This document shows positions 14,740-23,343 of a stretch of 34,838 nucleotides of DNA, in pieces. A model generated the notes under the pieces. It worked only from the letters and a program-made list of their open reading frames with translations, was not told where the DNA came from and did no database searches. The position numbers and the translations under genes are program-made. Every line of letters starts with the position of its first letter. Position 1 is the stretch's first letter. Source of the DNA: a virus; the IMG/VR virus record IMGVR_UViG_3300005613_003241, positions 1 to 34,838 of that record. One strand, 5' to 3'.

Positions 14740-15132
14740 TCAATCTTTAGTCTTTTTCTTGCGAAAGAACTCATCTTCTTGACCAAAGGTAATGGCGGGT
14801 GCAAATTGTCGCCGAGCAGCCGGAATCGTATGTCGCTTGAAAAGGGCAACATCAGCGGTTGTTGTTCCAACTTCGTTGAAAAGGTCAGGGTCTCGTTCTT
14901 GAAGCCATTCTTCAAAGGAAACTTGTTCGGTCATCTTCTTTTTCTTGGGTTTCTTTCTATGAGGAATATCTTTATGCTTTGTCTTGGCCCAATCACCTAG
15001 TTTTTCGGTACTCATTTCACCGCCATAGATGTCTTTCGCTGCGCCCTTCAAGCTACCGGGAGCGATTTTGCCTTTCCGGGCGGCTCTAGCCATAGCGAAC
15101 GCCTTTTGTTGCACTTCTGATTCTGCTGGCAT
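14740..15132 (-). CDS. DUF3008-like small basic phage protein
   Basis: This is 130 residues. The N-terminal 60 residues (MPAESEVQQKAFAMARAARK, GKIAPGSLKGAAKDIYGG, DWAKTKHKDIPHRK) match the DUF3008 pattern of small phage-associated proteins that begin MPAxSxxQQ and end with TKHKxLP. A basic stretch (KKPKKKK) follows, then a second segment (SFEEWLQERDPDLFNEVG) and a basic tail. AGAGG lies upstream of the ATG. The function of the family is unknown, though its charge suggests nucleic acid or virion binding. It lies between the fibre gene and the homing endonuclease. Confidence 0.65.
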   Translation of the reverse strand: MPAESEVQQKAFAMARAARKGKIAPGSLKGAAKDIYGGEMSTEKLGDWAKTKHKDIPHRKKPKKKKMTEQVSFEEWLQERDPDLFNEVGTTTADVALFKRHTIPAARRQFAPAITFGQEDEFFRKKKTKD

Positions 15133-15150
15133 ATTACCTCTTCGTCGTTT

Positions 15151-16215
15151 TCATTTTTCTAGCGATTTCAGTATACGGCTAACAGACGCTTGATGGATGC
15201 ATAGTTGATTTGCAATTTGACTTTGCGTATAACGCTGTTTTCGTAATGAGAATACTTGATCTTTCACCTCTTTTGCTATACGTGGCCTACGGCATATCTT
15301 ACGTTTCGGCCTATTTTTCATATGATTCCAACGATCGCCGCTAAGAATCATAGAAACCATACTAGACGTAAGGTTCATCCTCCGGGCAATTTCTTTTTGC
15401 TGTAAAGAGTTATTTAACTCGTATATCTCTCGGACGTTAGTTTCAGTTAAAATAGAATTGTAATGCGTTTCGCCCCAATTCGGTGATTTGCAATACGTTT
15501 CTACATCAAGCTTATGCCGAAAACATGACCACTTTACATGCGGTCGTACCATATCTATGAAGTCAAAATACGATTTTCGACCTACGTAAATAATCGGTTT
15601 GTCATCTTTTGCTCTTACTTTGCTTATAATGTCCAGATCATCCCTTAATCGCTGTTGCAAGAAGATACATTCCCTCCATGCGAAACCTTGGGTATGAAGA
15701 ATGATATTAGCATCTTTTGCATCAGCCGAGCCGTCATCCATATACCAGACACATAAGGACAAAGCAGTTAATCTCAAATCAGTAGGCACGATTTTGACTT
15801 TCCGACCATTTCGTTTGACAAGATTGTTTTGGCTATCTCTGAGATACCATTTACGCCCTAATGACGTGAAAACGGGATGGCAATGAGTCGTATATACATA
15901 AGCTTTGTACGTATCTTCTTTCTGCTGGATATTGGTCGGTAAGCGATCTTTGTTATTAACAATAAGGTGCTTAGAACGCCGACTTCTCACATCACCATTG
16001 CTATATGGAGCCAATAATCTCTTGTGCCACTCCAAATATCCCTTTTTGTCATTTCCTCTACAATCATTCCAACTTTGTGTTTTTTGAAATTTCCAATTAC
16101 GATTTTTGCTTTCGATATGATGCAAAGAAGCATCCCCTAATAGAGAGCCTTCGATGATCTGTTTTTGGCTATCGGTCAAAGGTGGAAATGTTTTGAGGTA
16201 ATTGGCCCTTGGCAT
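15151..16215 (-). CDS. LAGLIDADG homing endonuclease with C-terminal helix-turn-helix repeats
   Basis: This is 354 residues. Two LAGLIDADG helices are visible: IIEGSLLGDAS at about 20-30 and TALSLCVWYMDDGSAD at about 150-165, with acidic residues (Asp28, Asp160/161) at the active-site ends. It is thus a single-chain, pseudo-symmetric enzyme. Unusually, residues 260-354 add two helix-turn-helix segments (QQKEIARRMNLTSSMVSMIL and YTQSQIANQLCIHQASVSRI). The enzyme would cut a long target site and spread by repair. It is free-standing, in the 102-base-scale gap region between the DUF3008-like gene and a tail gene, and no intron or intein boundary is seen. No ribosome site is clear. Confidence 0.88.
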   Translation of the reverse strand: MPRANYLKTFPPLTDSQKQIIEGSLLGDASLHHIESKNRNWKFQKTQSWNDCRGNDKKGYLEWHKRLLAPYSNGDVRSRRSKHLIVNNKDRLPTNIQQKEDTYKAYVYTTHCHPVFTSLGRKWYLRDSQNNLVKRNGRKVKIVPTDLRLTALSLCVWYMDDGSADAKDANIILHTQGFAWRECIFLQQRLRDDLDIISKVRAKDDKPIIYVGRKSYFDFIDMVRPHVKWSCFRHKLDVETYCKSPNWGETHYNSILTETNVREIYELNNSLQQKEIARRMNLTSSMVSMILSGDRWNHMKNRPKRKICRRPRIAKEVKDQVFSLRKQRYTQSQIANQLCIHQASVSRILKSLEK

Positions 16216-16234
16216 AATTTTTCGCTATCTATAA

Positions 16235-16876
16235 TTACAACATGCTGATGTGCCAGTTGATCGTTAGCTGCATCTGCGAAGTCTTGTTCAAATCAGGGAA
16301 CGTAATCATGCTGTATAGGTCTCCGTTCTTCATTTTCAAACCCATTTCATTCAAGGCATGGCCAACTAGTTCATCATATACCACCACTGACGTGAAAATG
16401 GCTTCCTGTGGAGAGGCCGTATCAATCGATGAGATGACGCTCTTCGTGAGCAATGTAGTTCCAAATAAGCCAGTTCTCGACTCATCGACGAACTTGGGCG
16501 TACTACCCGACGCACCGCTTGAACCGAATGTCATGGATTCGACGTAGAAATCATACGGGTCAGCGACTTCATTGGCCAGACTCTTCGCTAGCGCAATCTT
16601 GCCGTCTCTAAGGACGGTATTTCGCAGTTCGGAAATCTCTTGCGCACCATCTTTGTAGTCAATGACGAATTCTACATCGCCACGGGTGGTAGTTTCAACA
16701 TGCTGATTGCATACCTTGCGAACCTTTTCCTCATACATGCGACGTAAGATATCCCGAGGTCTATCATCATCCTCCATGGCTTCGACAAGAATGTGTAGTT
16801 GTTCATCTGATATTTCAGCAGGCGTAAGCATTTTTCGCCACTTCTCATATTCAAGCATTTCTTTGGTTACTTGCAT
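16235..16876 (-). CDS. Baseplate/tail structural protein
   Basis: This is 213 residues from ATG 16876 (MQVTKEMLEYEKWRKM). The AAGGA site is well spaced for this start, while a six-residue longer start would overlap the upstream gene. The N-terminal 85 residues are helical and charged. The C-terminal 130 residues are strand-rich with MTFGSSGASGSTPKFVDESR and DELVGHALNEMGLKMKNGDL, ending KTSQMQLTINWHISML. This recalls the globular domain at the end of several baseplate and tail-fibre connectors. It begins 2 bases after the gpI-like gene stops, so it is probably a baseplate-peripheral partner of that wedge. Confidence 0.65.
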   Translation of the reverse strand: MQVTKEMLEYEKWRKMLTPAEISDEQLHILVEAMEDDDRPRDILRRMYEEKVRKVCNQHVETTTRGDVEFVIDYKDGAQEISELRNTVLRDGKIALAKSLANEVADPYDFYVESMTFGSSGASGSTPKFVDESRTGLFGTTLLTKSVISSIDTASPQEAIFTSVVVYDELVGHALNEMGLKMKNGDLYSMITFPDLNKTSQMQLTINWHISML

Positions 16877-16877
16877 A

Positions 16878-19811
16878 CTAATCCTTCCAATCAATCTCTA
16901 TAGTTACTCCCTCTTGCTGCGATTGCACTTCGACGTTTTCATCCGATTTGTGATTTAAGAAGTGAGCGATTACGGACATGGGAGTCCTCGTCTCATTCTC
17001 AATCTCAACCCGATCGTTGTTCCGTCTATCAACAAACGAGAGTGTATCACCGTGAATTGTCACGGATTGTTTTGTGAATTGAACGATATCGAAGCTGACG
17101 GCGGTACCAGCTAGGCCCCAACTCTTCGTAGGTCCCGACAGAGTGACCTCATCAGCGTCAATTTCGACGATTTGATGGTATTTACCATCGATCAGTACAA
17201 GAAAGTTCTCCTTGAACTGACTGTTTTCCAATAATGGCCCCAGGGCATTCGTTCCATTGGAGATGGAGAGTGTTGTCTCATAATCGGTTGGGCTTGTGTC
17301 CAATGTCATGCCTCTCACATCAAGGTAACCCACGGCATTGTCTAACAAGCGTCTGTAGACATTTGCAGCCGTAACACCTACGGAACCGAAAGTCCACCCA
17401 TCCGTAATGTAGAAGTTCTCATCGTCGATGAACTCTCGGATTGGGTATTGAACCCCTCCGACAAGTAGGTAGTCACCGACCTCTACCCCATACCGGGTAC
17501 GGAAATCTGTTCCGCCGTTTACTTTCGCTCGACGGCCCACGTGTATCTGGCCGGTAGAACTTGGATCGCCCACAGGCGTACCAGTATCTGTTTGAAGTTG
17601 ATAAGTAATCCCCGTACGGTCTTGTAGATCGCCCCAACTACTCAAACTCAAGGAGTCGTCAGGAAACGAGTCTAGGATCGTATAAGTTCCAATGACGCCC
17701 GCAGGCGCTGTTACCTCGATTTTCCAACCGGGTTCAACATCCGAGAACCTGAAATCCGTATTCTCATCTGTGAATGCGAACACATTGTCTTCATCGATAC
17801 TTACTATGGAACCTGAAAATAGCTCATTCGAGAGCCGGAATGGGAAACCGGAGGTATTGAGCGGCCAACCAATCGTGTCAGGAAAACCCTGAACAATATC
17901 CACCGCATTTTTTCCAGGGTTCGTTACCTTGTATTCGCCGATATCCGGGCCTGAAAGTATTTCCAAGAGGTTGTTAGTCGTATCCAAGCCCGAAATGGTC
18001 ACATCAAACCGTACGCCGGGCGAATAAAGCACAATGGTATCATTTGTGCCCATGCCTGTACCCGATACCGGCGTACCAGCCAAGGCGAGGACATTCCTTC
18101 TCACAGCCGCATAATCGAGAAGACCATGCTTGATCGTACGTGAAAATACATCCTGACCGTTTGTCATCACGTCTTCAGGTGTAAATTGTACCAATATCTC
18201 AACTTCTTCTTGCTGTGGAACCATAACTTCGTTAATTGCTCCCTCATAGCTCAATGCGTGGAGCACAGCATGGAATGGTTTGTACTCATCTATAATCTCG
18301 GCGGCTTCCTCAAGGCGGACATCCGATAGTTCTTCGATCTCTACATCTACACTGATCTTGCTGCTAATCCCACAAGAACACTCATCTAAGAACGCTTTGT
18401 CCATATCACAAGGATCGGTAGAGTCTCGCAGACTACCGTTGTACTCTTCCATGTTGTAAATATTTTCCGAGAAGGGGAACTCCGTACGAAGCTGACCCCA
18501 AACAACATCCGGCTGCATTGGGTGCCTAGTTGGGCAAATGACATCGAACATGGTGTCCGTTTCCTCAATTAGGTGCACGTTCCAGTTTTTGAGTGGGTAG
18601 GTGATCTCTGCCTCATCTCGTTGGTCTGATAACGGCAATGAACGTATGTAATTTTCCACAGTTATGTCGTCAATAGGAGCGACTTGGTAAATCACACGTA
18701 CAATATCCCCATCTGCTAACTCGATGGGGGTCGGTGCGGTATCGCCTATCCATTTTAGTATATACAAAACATCGTCTGTGTCATATGTAATCTCTGCATA
18801 ACTATGCGCAGTAAGCGTTGTGTAGGTATCGGAGCCATTTGGCCTGAGATACAAGTCAAAGTCCGTCGTGTAGTAAGGGGTTTTGGCTAACTCAAATTCT
18901 GTTTGATCGTCGGTAACAGTGAAAGCTTCTTGCCATGTGTACGGTGACACCACCTGCCAATATTGTGTCAAACCATTAAATGAAATTCCGGCCTGTTCTA
19001 GCGCTTCTGATAACCCACTTAACGTGCCTTTCTTCTTGAACATCGGCACGGCCCGTTTCGTTTGCCGCCGCCAGAGAGTTACGTCGTTAGATCGCAGCTT
19101 TAGATTGAACAGATTAGACAAATATAATAGCAATCTCTCATGAATAGCATTGGCATCTAATAAATCAGCAGATGAGTTTGTCATATCCTCCAAAATAACG
19201 AAACCATCTGCAATCGCTTGGTTCATTGTCTCAACCACCGTCGGGGTTAAGTCTCCATCTCCTAGTTGTAATTTCAAGTATTCCGGGAGGTATCGCTCTA
19301 GCAAAGTTGGATATTTTGCCGGGTCGGTGCGATGATCGGGAAGGGTTGTGGTTACCGAGGTGTCCGCATCTAAATGGAAATTTAACGAGTTTTTGAGAGT
19401 ATCGCCCGCCATGAGCGGAGTCCATAACCAACAAAGGATGTAATCGCCCTCTCGGGCAAACTCCGGAACCCAAGTAACCTTAAACTGACCCGTATCTACT
19501 TTCGTGGCAACAGAAGCATCGGGATCAGTAGATAACCACAATGGATCGTCAGCATTACCAAAGACTTTGGCAACTTGTGCTTTGTTGTAGTACGTCGTTA
19601 GATCGATGATCTCCGAATCAGGTAATTCAATCTCATCTTCTAGGGCGATTGTCTTCTCTCTGTTGAACTCCCTCGCCAAGTAGTAAATAATGATCTGATT
19701 AACCTTGTATGGATCAACCAGATTTCCGTCACTATCTGTTGTACTTATCTCCAACAGAATGGTGTCGCTGGTCTTTGGCGATTCATCGAGTGTTTTAGGT
19801 TCTATCGTCAT
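16878..19811 (-). CDS. Large baseplate wedge protein, P2 gpI (tail protein I)-like
   Basis: This is 977 residues. The region at about 165-290 (LLERYLPEYLKLQLGDGD, LLLYLSNLFNLKLR, then RRQTKRAVPMFKKKGTLSGL and ALEQAGISFNG) matches the core of P2-like tail protein I, which joins the J/gp6 wedge to the fibres. The first 160 residues look like a beta-sandwich (WVPEFAREGDYILCWLW). Residues 440-530 carry a cysteine-containing stretch (DPCDMDKAFLDECSCG) and EIIDEYKPFHAVLHAL. The last 400 residues are strand-rich and may form a distal arm. The protein is much longer than P2 gpI (about 180 residues), suggesting a fusion or elaboration similar to T4 gp7. It lies directly downstream of the gp6-like wedge gene. 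Confidence 0.75.
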   Translation of the reverse strand: MTIEPKTLDESPKTSDTILLEISTTDSDGNLVDPYKVNQIIIYYLAREFNREKTIALEDEIELPDSEIIDLTTYYNKAQVAKVFGNADDPLWLSTDPDASVATKVDTGQFKVTWVPEFAREGDYILCWLWTPLMAGDTLKNSLNFHLDADTSVTTTLPDHRTDPAKYPTLLERYLPEYLKLQLGDGDLTPTVVETMNQAIADGFVILEDMTNSSADLLDANAIHERLLLYLSNLFNLKLRSNDVTLWRRQTKRAVPMFKKKGTLSGLSEALEQAGISFNGLTQYWQVVSPYTWQEAFTVTDDQTEFELAKTPYYTTDFDLYLRPNGSDTYTTLTAHSYAEITYDTDDVLYILKWIGDTAPTPIELADGDIVRVIYQVAPIDDITVENYIRSLPLSDQRDEAEITYPLKNWNVHLIEETDTMFDVICPTRHPMQPDVVWGQLRTEFPFSENIYNMEEYNGSLRDSTDPCDMDKAFLDECSCGISSKISVDVEIEELSDVRLEEAAEIIDEYKPFHAVLHALSYEGAINEVMVPQQEEVEILVQFTPEDVMTNGQDVFSRTIKHGLLDYAAVRRNVLALAGTPVSGTGMGTNDTIVLYSPGVRFDVTISGLDTTNNLLEILSGPDIGEYKVTNPGKNAVDIVQGFPDTIGWPLNTSGFPFRLSNELFSGSIVSIDEDNVFAFTDENTDFRFSDVEPGWKIEVTAPAGVIGTYTILDSFPDDSLSLSSWGDLQDRTGITYQLQTDTGTPVGDPSSTGQIHVGRRAKVNGGTDFRTRYGVEVGDYLLVGGVQYPIREFIDDENFYITDGWTFGSVGVTAANVYRRLLDNAVGYLDVRGMTLDTSPTDYETTLSISNGTNALGPLLENSQFKENFLVLIDGKYHQIVEIDADEVTLSGPTKSWGLAGTAVSFDIVQFTKQSVTIHGDTLSFVDRRNNDRVEIENETRTPMSVIAHFLNHKSDENVEVQSQQEGVTIEIDWKD

Positions 19812-19861
19812 AATTTACAGTCCAGCAGTCCCAAGTCTTTAGACTATGGGGTGGTTAACGA

Positions 19862-21415
19862 TCATTCATACGTAAATGAAACTGTTATCTGGTCAGGCCG
19901 AATGATTTCATAATATTGCGTAGTGACTTCGCTCCCCGAATTATCGGGATCGGTCGTTACAAAGGTTATGTCCGTTCGCTTAATCTCTCGAATATCCGAG
20001 AGCACTTTTACAATGTCGGCGTCTTTGAGATTGTCACCATAATCCCAATTTAGTAAGCCAAAGAAACCCGTCAGTCGTGTCTCGGCCCTAGCCTGAACCT
20101 CTTCTTGGAATTTCTTGAAAAAGTTGTCCATAGTGATCTCAACGATTACATCAACCTCAAGCACCGTACCGTCTTTGATGCATACATGATCTGTAATCAT
20201 TTTGTAATCATCCAACATATCAGCTAATTCAACTTTTAATCCGTCTGTGGCAATCTTTAAGCCGTTATCTCCATCTGCGGCTAAGACGAACAAATCAATC
20301 ACGTTACCTGCACAACCATGGTTTCGGAGTGCGGACGTAGACTTGCCTACCGAACCACTGAATGGCGTTGCAAACTGATCTGCTAATGTCTTGTAGTCGG
20401 TTCCCGTGACCGCACGCTGTTGCGTACGAAGATACGGCGGTAACTTCAAACGGATGTCTTTAATAGTGTCTCCGTTGTAACCGCCTTCGGCTTTCGTGTA
20501 GTTGGTGAACTCTACAGGAATTGAGATATCAAATCCTGGAATTGGGAAAGATCGCTGTCGCAGAATAACGTCGGATACAATGTTGCCAAATGTACCACCG
20601 CCACGGCGATAACTAATATCAATCGACGACCCACTCGGCGGAATAGCTCCCGCCCGGTTGTTGCCGAATGTTACAAAAGCTTCGTAGTCCGAATTAAACT
20701 GAATAAGATACTCACGTCTTGGTTCTGAGTCCGTGAAATAATCAACCCCCTCCCAACGTACTCCATCTACATCAAGTCTTACACTGTCATATATCACCGG
20801 TGATTCAAGTAATCGGAAACTTTGGTTTTGCAAACCCGTCCCAGAGAAACTGTCTACAAAAGTGCGGCCTTCCAATCCAACAATCGATGTGTTCGTAAAG
20901 CTTCCCGCAGGAATGATGAGGTTTTCATCAAAGATCGGATTGTTGTCCGAGTCGGCAGGAAATAATTCAAAGTCCGTTGGAATGTCATTTGCCACAACTG
21001 CCAAACGCACAGGTGCCGTCATCACCATGTCGGTATCAAGCAGACTACCAAGTGTTGCAGAGAAATTAGCCTTAGCGGCAATCGGTGGCGTAGGTTCAAA
21101 ACCTACCAACATCGCTAACCGAAAGGCGTTGTCAATCTCTGTCACGGTATCTATAAACACCTCGTTTGCTATTTGGTCCTGCTTGAACGAAAGCGTGTCA
21201 GCGATAAAAGCCCAGTTTTCTATCAACAAAAGAGCCAAAGATGACTCAATGAAATCATTAAAATCGTCAGCAAAACGCTCTTGCATGAATTCGACAAGAC
21301 GGGCCTTCATCGACCAAAAATCTTGATTGGTGTAGTTAACGCTAAACAACTTTGGCGTTCTAATCTCTTGCGATTGTGCGATCGGTGTCGAATCAAGATT
21401 ACAATTCTCTGGCAT
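19862..21415 (-). CDS. Baseplate wedge protein, gp6/J-like
   Basis: This is 517 residues. The N-terminal YTNQDFWSMKARLVEFMQER and the LLLIENWAFIADTLSFKQDQ segment, the EVFIDTVTEIDNAFRLAML helix, the YRRGGGTFGNIV turn, and the later KTLADQFATPF and LFVLAADGDNG segments are typical of the T4 gp6/P2 gpJ wedge family. gp6-type proteins form the inner ring of the baseplate, bridging the gp25-containing core and the peripheral wedge (gpI/gp7). Only a weak purine stretch precedes the ATG. The IsrB gene ends 30 bases upstream, so the native leader was probably replaced. Confidence 0.87.
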   Translation of the reverse strand: MPENCNLDSTPIAQSQEIRTPKLFSVNYTNQDFWSMKARLVEFMQERFADDFNDFIESSLALLLIENWAFIADTLSFKQDQIANEVFIDTVTEIDNAFRLAMLVGFEPTPPIAAKANFSATLGSLLDTDMVMTAPVRLAVVANDIPTDFELFPADSDNNPIFDENLIIPAGSFTNTSIVGLEGRTFVDSFSGTGLQNQSFRLLESPVIYDSVRLDVDGVRWEGVDYFTDSEPRREYLIQFNSDYEAFVTFGNNRAGAIPPSGSSIDISYRRGGGTFGNIVSDVILRQRSFPIPGFDISIPVEFTNYTKAEGGYNGDTIKDIRLKLPPYLRTQQRAVTGTDYKTLADQFATPFSGSVGKSTSALRNHGCAGNVIDLFVLAADGDNGLKIATDGLKVELADMLDDYKMITDHVCIKDGTVLEVDVIVEITMDNFFKKFQEEVQARAETRLTGFFGLLNWDYGDNLKDADIVKVLSDIREIKRTDITFVTTDPDNSGSEVTTQYYEIIRPDQITVSFTYE

Positions 21416-21445
21416 TACTTGTTTGCTTTCTGAAATCCACTAAAA

Positions 21446-22375
21446 TCAAAATGAATACACTAAACCACCAAATCTTTGTAGCAATCGTGTCTTGCTGTAA
21501 GATACGGAGAAATTATCGTTCCATTTAGTACGGAGTGTGATGCCATCGGCTTTCAGACTCCGAATTGAACCAACTACAGTTCCCCTCGTTCTATGACTGG
21601 ATTTCACTAAATCATAGTGACGAAAACCATTTTTCTCATTACAAGTCTTTGTTGGGTTACTTTCCCAAACTCTTGTCCGCTTTGGCTTTATCTGATATTC
21701 GCATCCAACGAGTTGGTTGCTTTCTACTATCGCACAAGCATCATGGCTATGTTTTTTGGTTAGGCCAAGATTTACTCTTGTTACTTTAGTGATATGCCCA
21801 AATGTCGTCTCATATATCAAACCTAACTTTTTAATTTGCTCTCTGAGATAAGTCTTACCAATCTCTACAAGAGAAAAGAATTTGCCATAAACATACTTCG
21901 CATGGTTAAAACTAACTTCTTCTACTTTTACTTTTTTGATGTTGAGTCTTTGGCTCAAATCGCAAATCACTCTAAGTATCGCTTCTTTTCTTTGTCTGAT
22001 ACTTGTAGCAATTTTGGACTTGATTCTATTATTGAATCTAGGTTGACGGTTTCTTAATCTAAACCGTCTTGCTTTACGATAATTCCTTCTTTGCTCTACT
22101 TTTCTACCCACATCCTGCCTGTGATCGAGTTGGCCGTGAAATACGACTTCATTGGTTTTGGTATTCTTGATAGCAGGGCCAACATACTTGGCACCGTCAT
22201 CCACACCAATCTCAAACTCACCAACAGGATTGTTCACTTTCCTATTGAGTTGAATCGTAAAGGGGACTACTTGCTTGACTTTCGCCCTACCTTCATGCAG
22301 CAGTTTTCTGCTGCGTGCCGGGTGCGTCGGCAACAATGGCTTGCCTTCACTATCAACTACAAAAACAATACTCAT
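21446..22375 (-). CDS. isrB: IsrB: HNH-less IscB-family RNA-guided nickase candidate
   Basis: This is 309 residues. The N-terminal PLMP domain reads VFVVDSEGKPLLPTHPARSR and LLHEGRAKVKQVVPFTI. RuvC-I is FEIGVDDGAKYVG (Asp59). An arginine-rich bridge helix follows at about 96-117 (RRNYRKARRFRLRNRQPRFN). RuvC-II is VKVEEVSF (Glu152/153). RuvC-III is HSHDACAIV (His211-Asp212). Only about 60 residues separate RuvC-II and RuvC-III, with no HNH domain, which defines IsrB as distinct from IscB. The C-terminal 95 residues match the target-interaction region (GFRHYDLV, RGTVVGSIRSLKADGITL, FSVSYSKTRLL). Characterised IsrB proteins nick one DNA strand under omegaRNA guidance. All three RuvC acidic residues are present, so this copy looks functional. 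It sits between two baseplate genes. Confidence 0.87.
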   Translation of the reverse strand: MSIVFVVDSEGKPLLPTHPARSRKLLHEGRAKVKQVVPFTIQLNRKVNNPVGEFEIGVDDGAKYVGPAIKNTKTNEVVFHGQLDHRQDVGRKVEQRRNYRKARRFRLRNRQPRFNNRIKSKIATSIRQRKEAILRVICDLSQRLNIKKVKVEEVSFNHAKYVYGKFFSLVEIGKTYLREQIKKLGLIYETTFGHITKVTRVNLGLTKKHSHDACAIVESNQLVGCEYQIKPKRTRVWESNPTKTCNEKNGFRHYDLVKSSHRTRGTVVGSIRSLKADGITLRTKWNDNFSVSYSKTRLLQRFGGLVYSF

Positions 22376-22580
22376 TTAAGAGTTTTCTCCTTTCGGGATA
22401 TTGGTGTCCTCGGCAATGTCGCCAACGAATTATCCAGAACTGGACAAATTCTGGCGTCCTCGTGTTGGCTGACGTAGTTGGACGTTTCACCCAAACAGCA
22501 AGGCTTAATTGCCAACTCGACCTCGACGCTTTTCAAACTATGTTTGATTTTAATGAATTTTCCCATTTGGTTGATTTCCA
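22376..22580 (-). ncRNA. Predicted omegaRNA (HEARO-type) of IsrB
   Basis: The 205 bases between the end of the small baseplate gene and the isrB ATG have no credible gene and contain nested stem-loops. CCAGAA/TTCTGG closes at 22434-22454. TTGG(G)/(T)CCAA closes at 22478-22494. CGTCC/GGACG can form a longer-range pairing with the same bases, suggesting a pseudoknot. Conserved-looking single strands include the minus-strand segment GTTGGCAATTAAGCCTTGCT. HEARO RNAs are known to lie directly upstream of IscB/IsrB genes with the guide at their 5' end. Here the guide would come from the end of the 22581-22907 gene. AGGAG lies at the 3' end of this region, 11 bases before the isrB ATG. Confidence 0.72.
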
Positions 22581-22907
22581 TTAACTGTTATTAGCGCCAA
22601 ATCTTTTTGCAAATTCTCCATAGTCCATCGTTGTCATGAACCGATAAGTCAAAACATCCTCTGCATGGTCGTAGTCTGTTGGTTCGCCATCCAATATATA
22701 GACGTTTACACGAGTTCGTATCCCTGGTTCCCTTTTCAAAATATGCTTTCCAAGCGGTATCTTCGTAGGAGTACACTCCGATAATTCCAGATACCGCCAC
22801 TTCGGTGGATTTTTTGAGTTCAAAACGACTACCGAAGACCCTAACCCGTCGGCCGGACCACCAATATACGTTGCGTCAAACTCATACCCATAACCCCCAA
22901 ATTGCAT
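22581..22907 (-). CDS. Small baseplate-operon protein, unknown
   Basis: This is 108 residues, MQFGGYGYEFDATYIGGPAD to the end GEFAKRFGANNS. It has a glycine-tyrosine-rich N-terminus and a central strand-rich part (KWRYLELSECTPTKIPLG, RTRVNVYILDGEPTDY). AGGAGG precedes the ATG. It lies between gp25 and the IsrB locus. The 22908 stop of gp25 directly precedes its start, so translation is coupled. I do not recognise it. Its position suggests a small baseplate-associated factor. Confidence 0.6.
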   Translation of the reverse strand: MQFGGYGYEFDATYIGGPADGLGSSVVVLNSKNPPKWRYLELSECTPTKIPLGKHILKREPGIRTRVNVYILDGEPTDYDHAEDVLTYRFMTTMDYGEFAKRFGANNS

Positions 22908-23342
22908 TTATGCTCCTCCTACCGGTATTTCTAATACAAGTTCCTGAACCTCTCGAATGTTTTCCGGGTCTAAGAACTCTATGCGTATTAGAAGAATGTA
23001 GTGTCTATCTTCTGTAGTTTGAGTAGGATCGAGGTCATCCCCATACTCGTCTTCGCCAGGCATGGGCGTGATACTTATATTCTCAATTACTACCCTGGGT
23101 TCCCATAAATTGATTTGATCGATTAACCTCTGGCGAATCTCTTGGACTAGGATATCATCATTTAGCTCGAAAATGAAGTCTCTCAAACTTACTCCGAAAG
23201 TAGGTAGCATCACCCGCTCGCCCCGATTTGTCAAAACCAGGGTGAGCAAATCGGATTTGATTTGCTCTAAGCCAAATTGTACATGAAAGTAACCACGAGC
23301 ATGCTGCTGAATTGGATATGGCATTCCTAAGAATTTTATCAT
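22908..23342 (-). CDS. Baseplate wedge protein gp25-like (GPW/gp25 family)
   Basis: This is 144 residues. The segment LEQIKSDLLTLVLTNRGERV followed by LPTFGVSLRDFIFEL and IRQRLIDQINLWEPRVVIEN is the hallmark of the GPW/gp25 family. LTNRGER-MLPTFG is the usual signature, and EPRV is the conserved C-terminal motif. gp25 sits at the centre of the baseplate wedge where the sheath initiates and contacts the gp6-like protein. A strong GGGGGAG ribosome site lies 6-8 bases upstream. It is transcribed directly after the gp5-like spike gene with 1 base between frames. Confidence 0.93.
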   Translation of the reverse strand: MIKFLGMPYPIQQHARGYFHVQFGLEQIKSDLLTLVLTNRGERVMLPTFGVSLRDFIFELNDDILVQEIRQRLIDQINLWEPRVVIENISITPMPGEDEYGDDLDPTQTTEDRHYILLIRIEFLDPENIREVQELVLEIPVGGA

Positions 23343-23343
23343 A

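Noticed and set aside
22372-22581. 69-codon minus-strand open frame upstream of isrB
   Set aside because: It coincides with the predicted omegaRNA, has no protein-like features, and overlaps the isrB start. RNA structure explains the sequence better.
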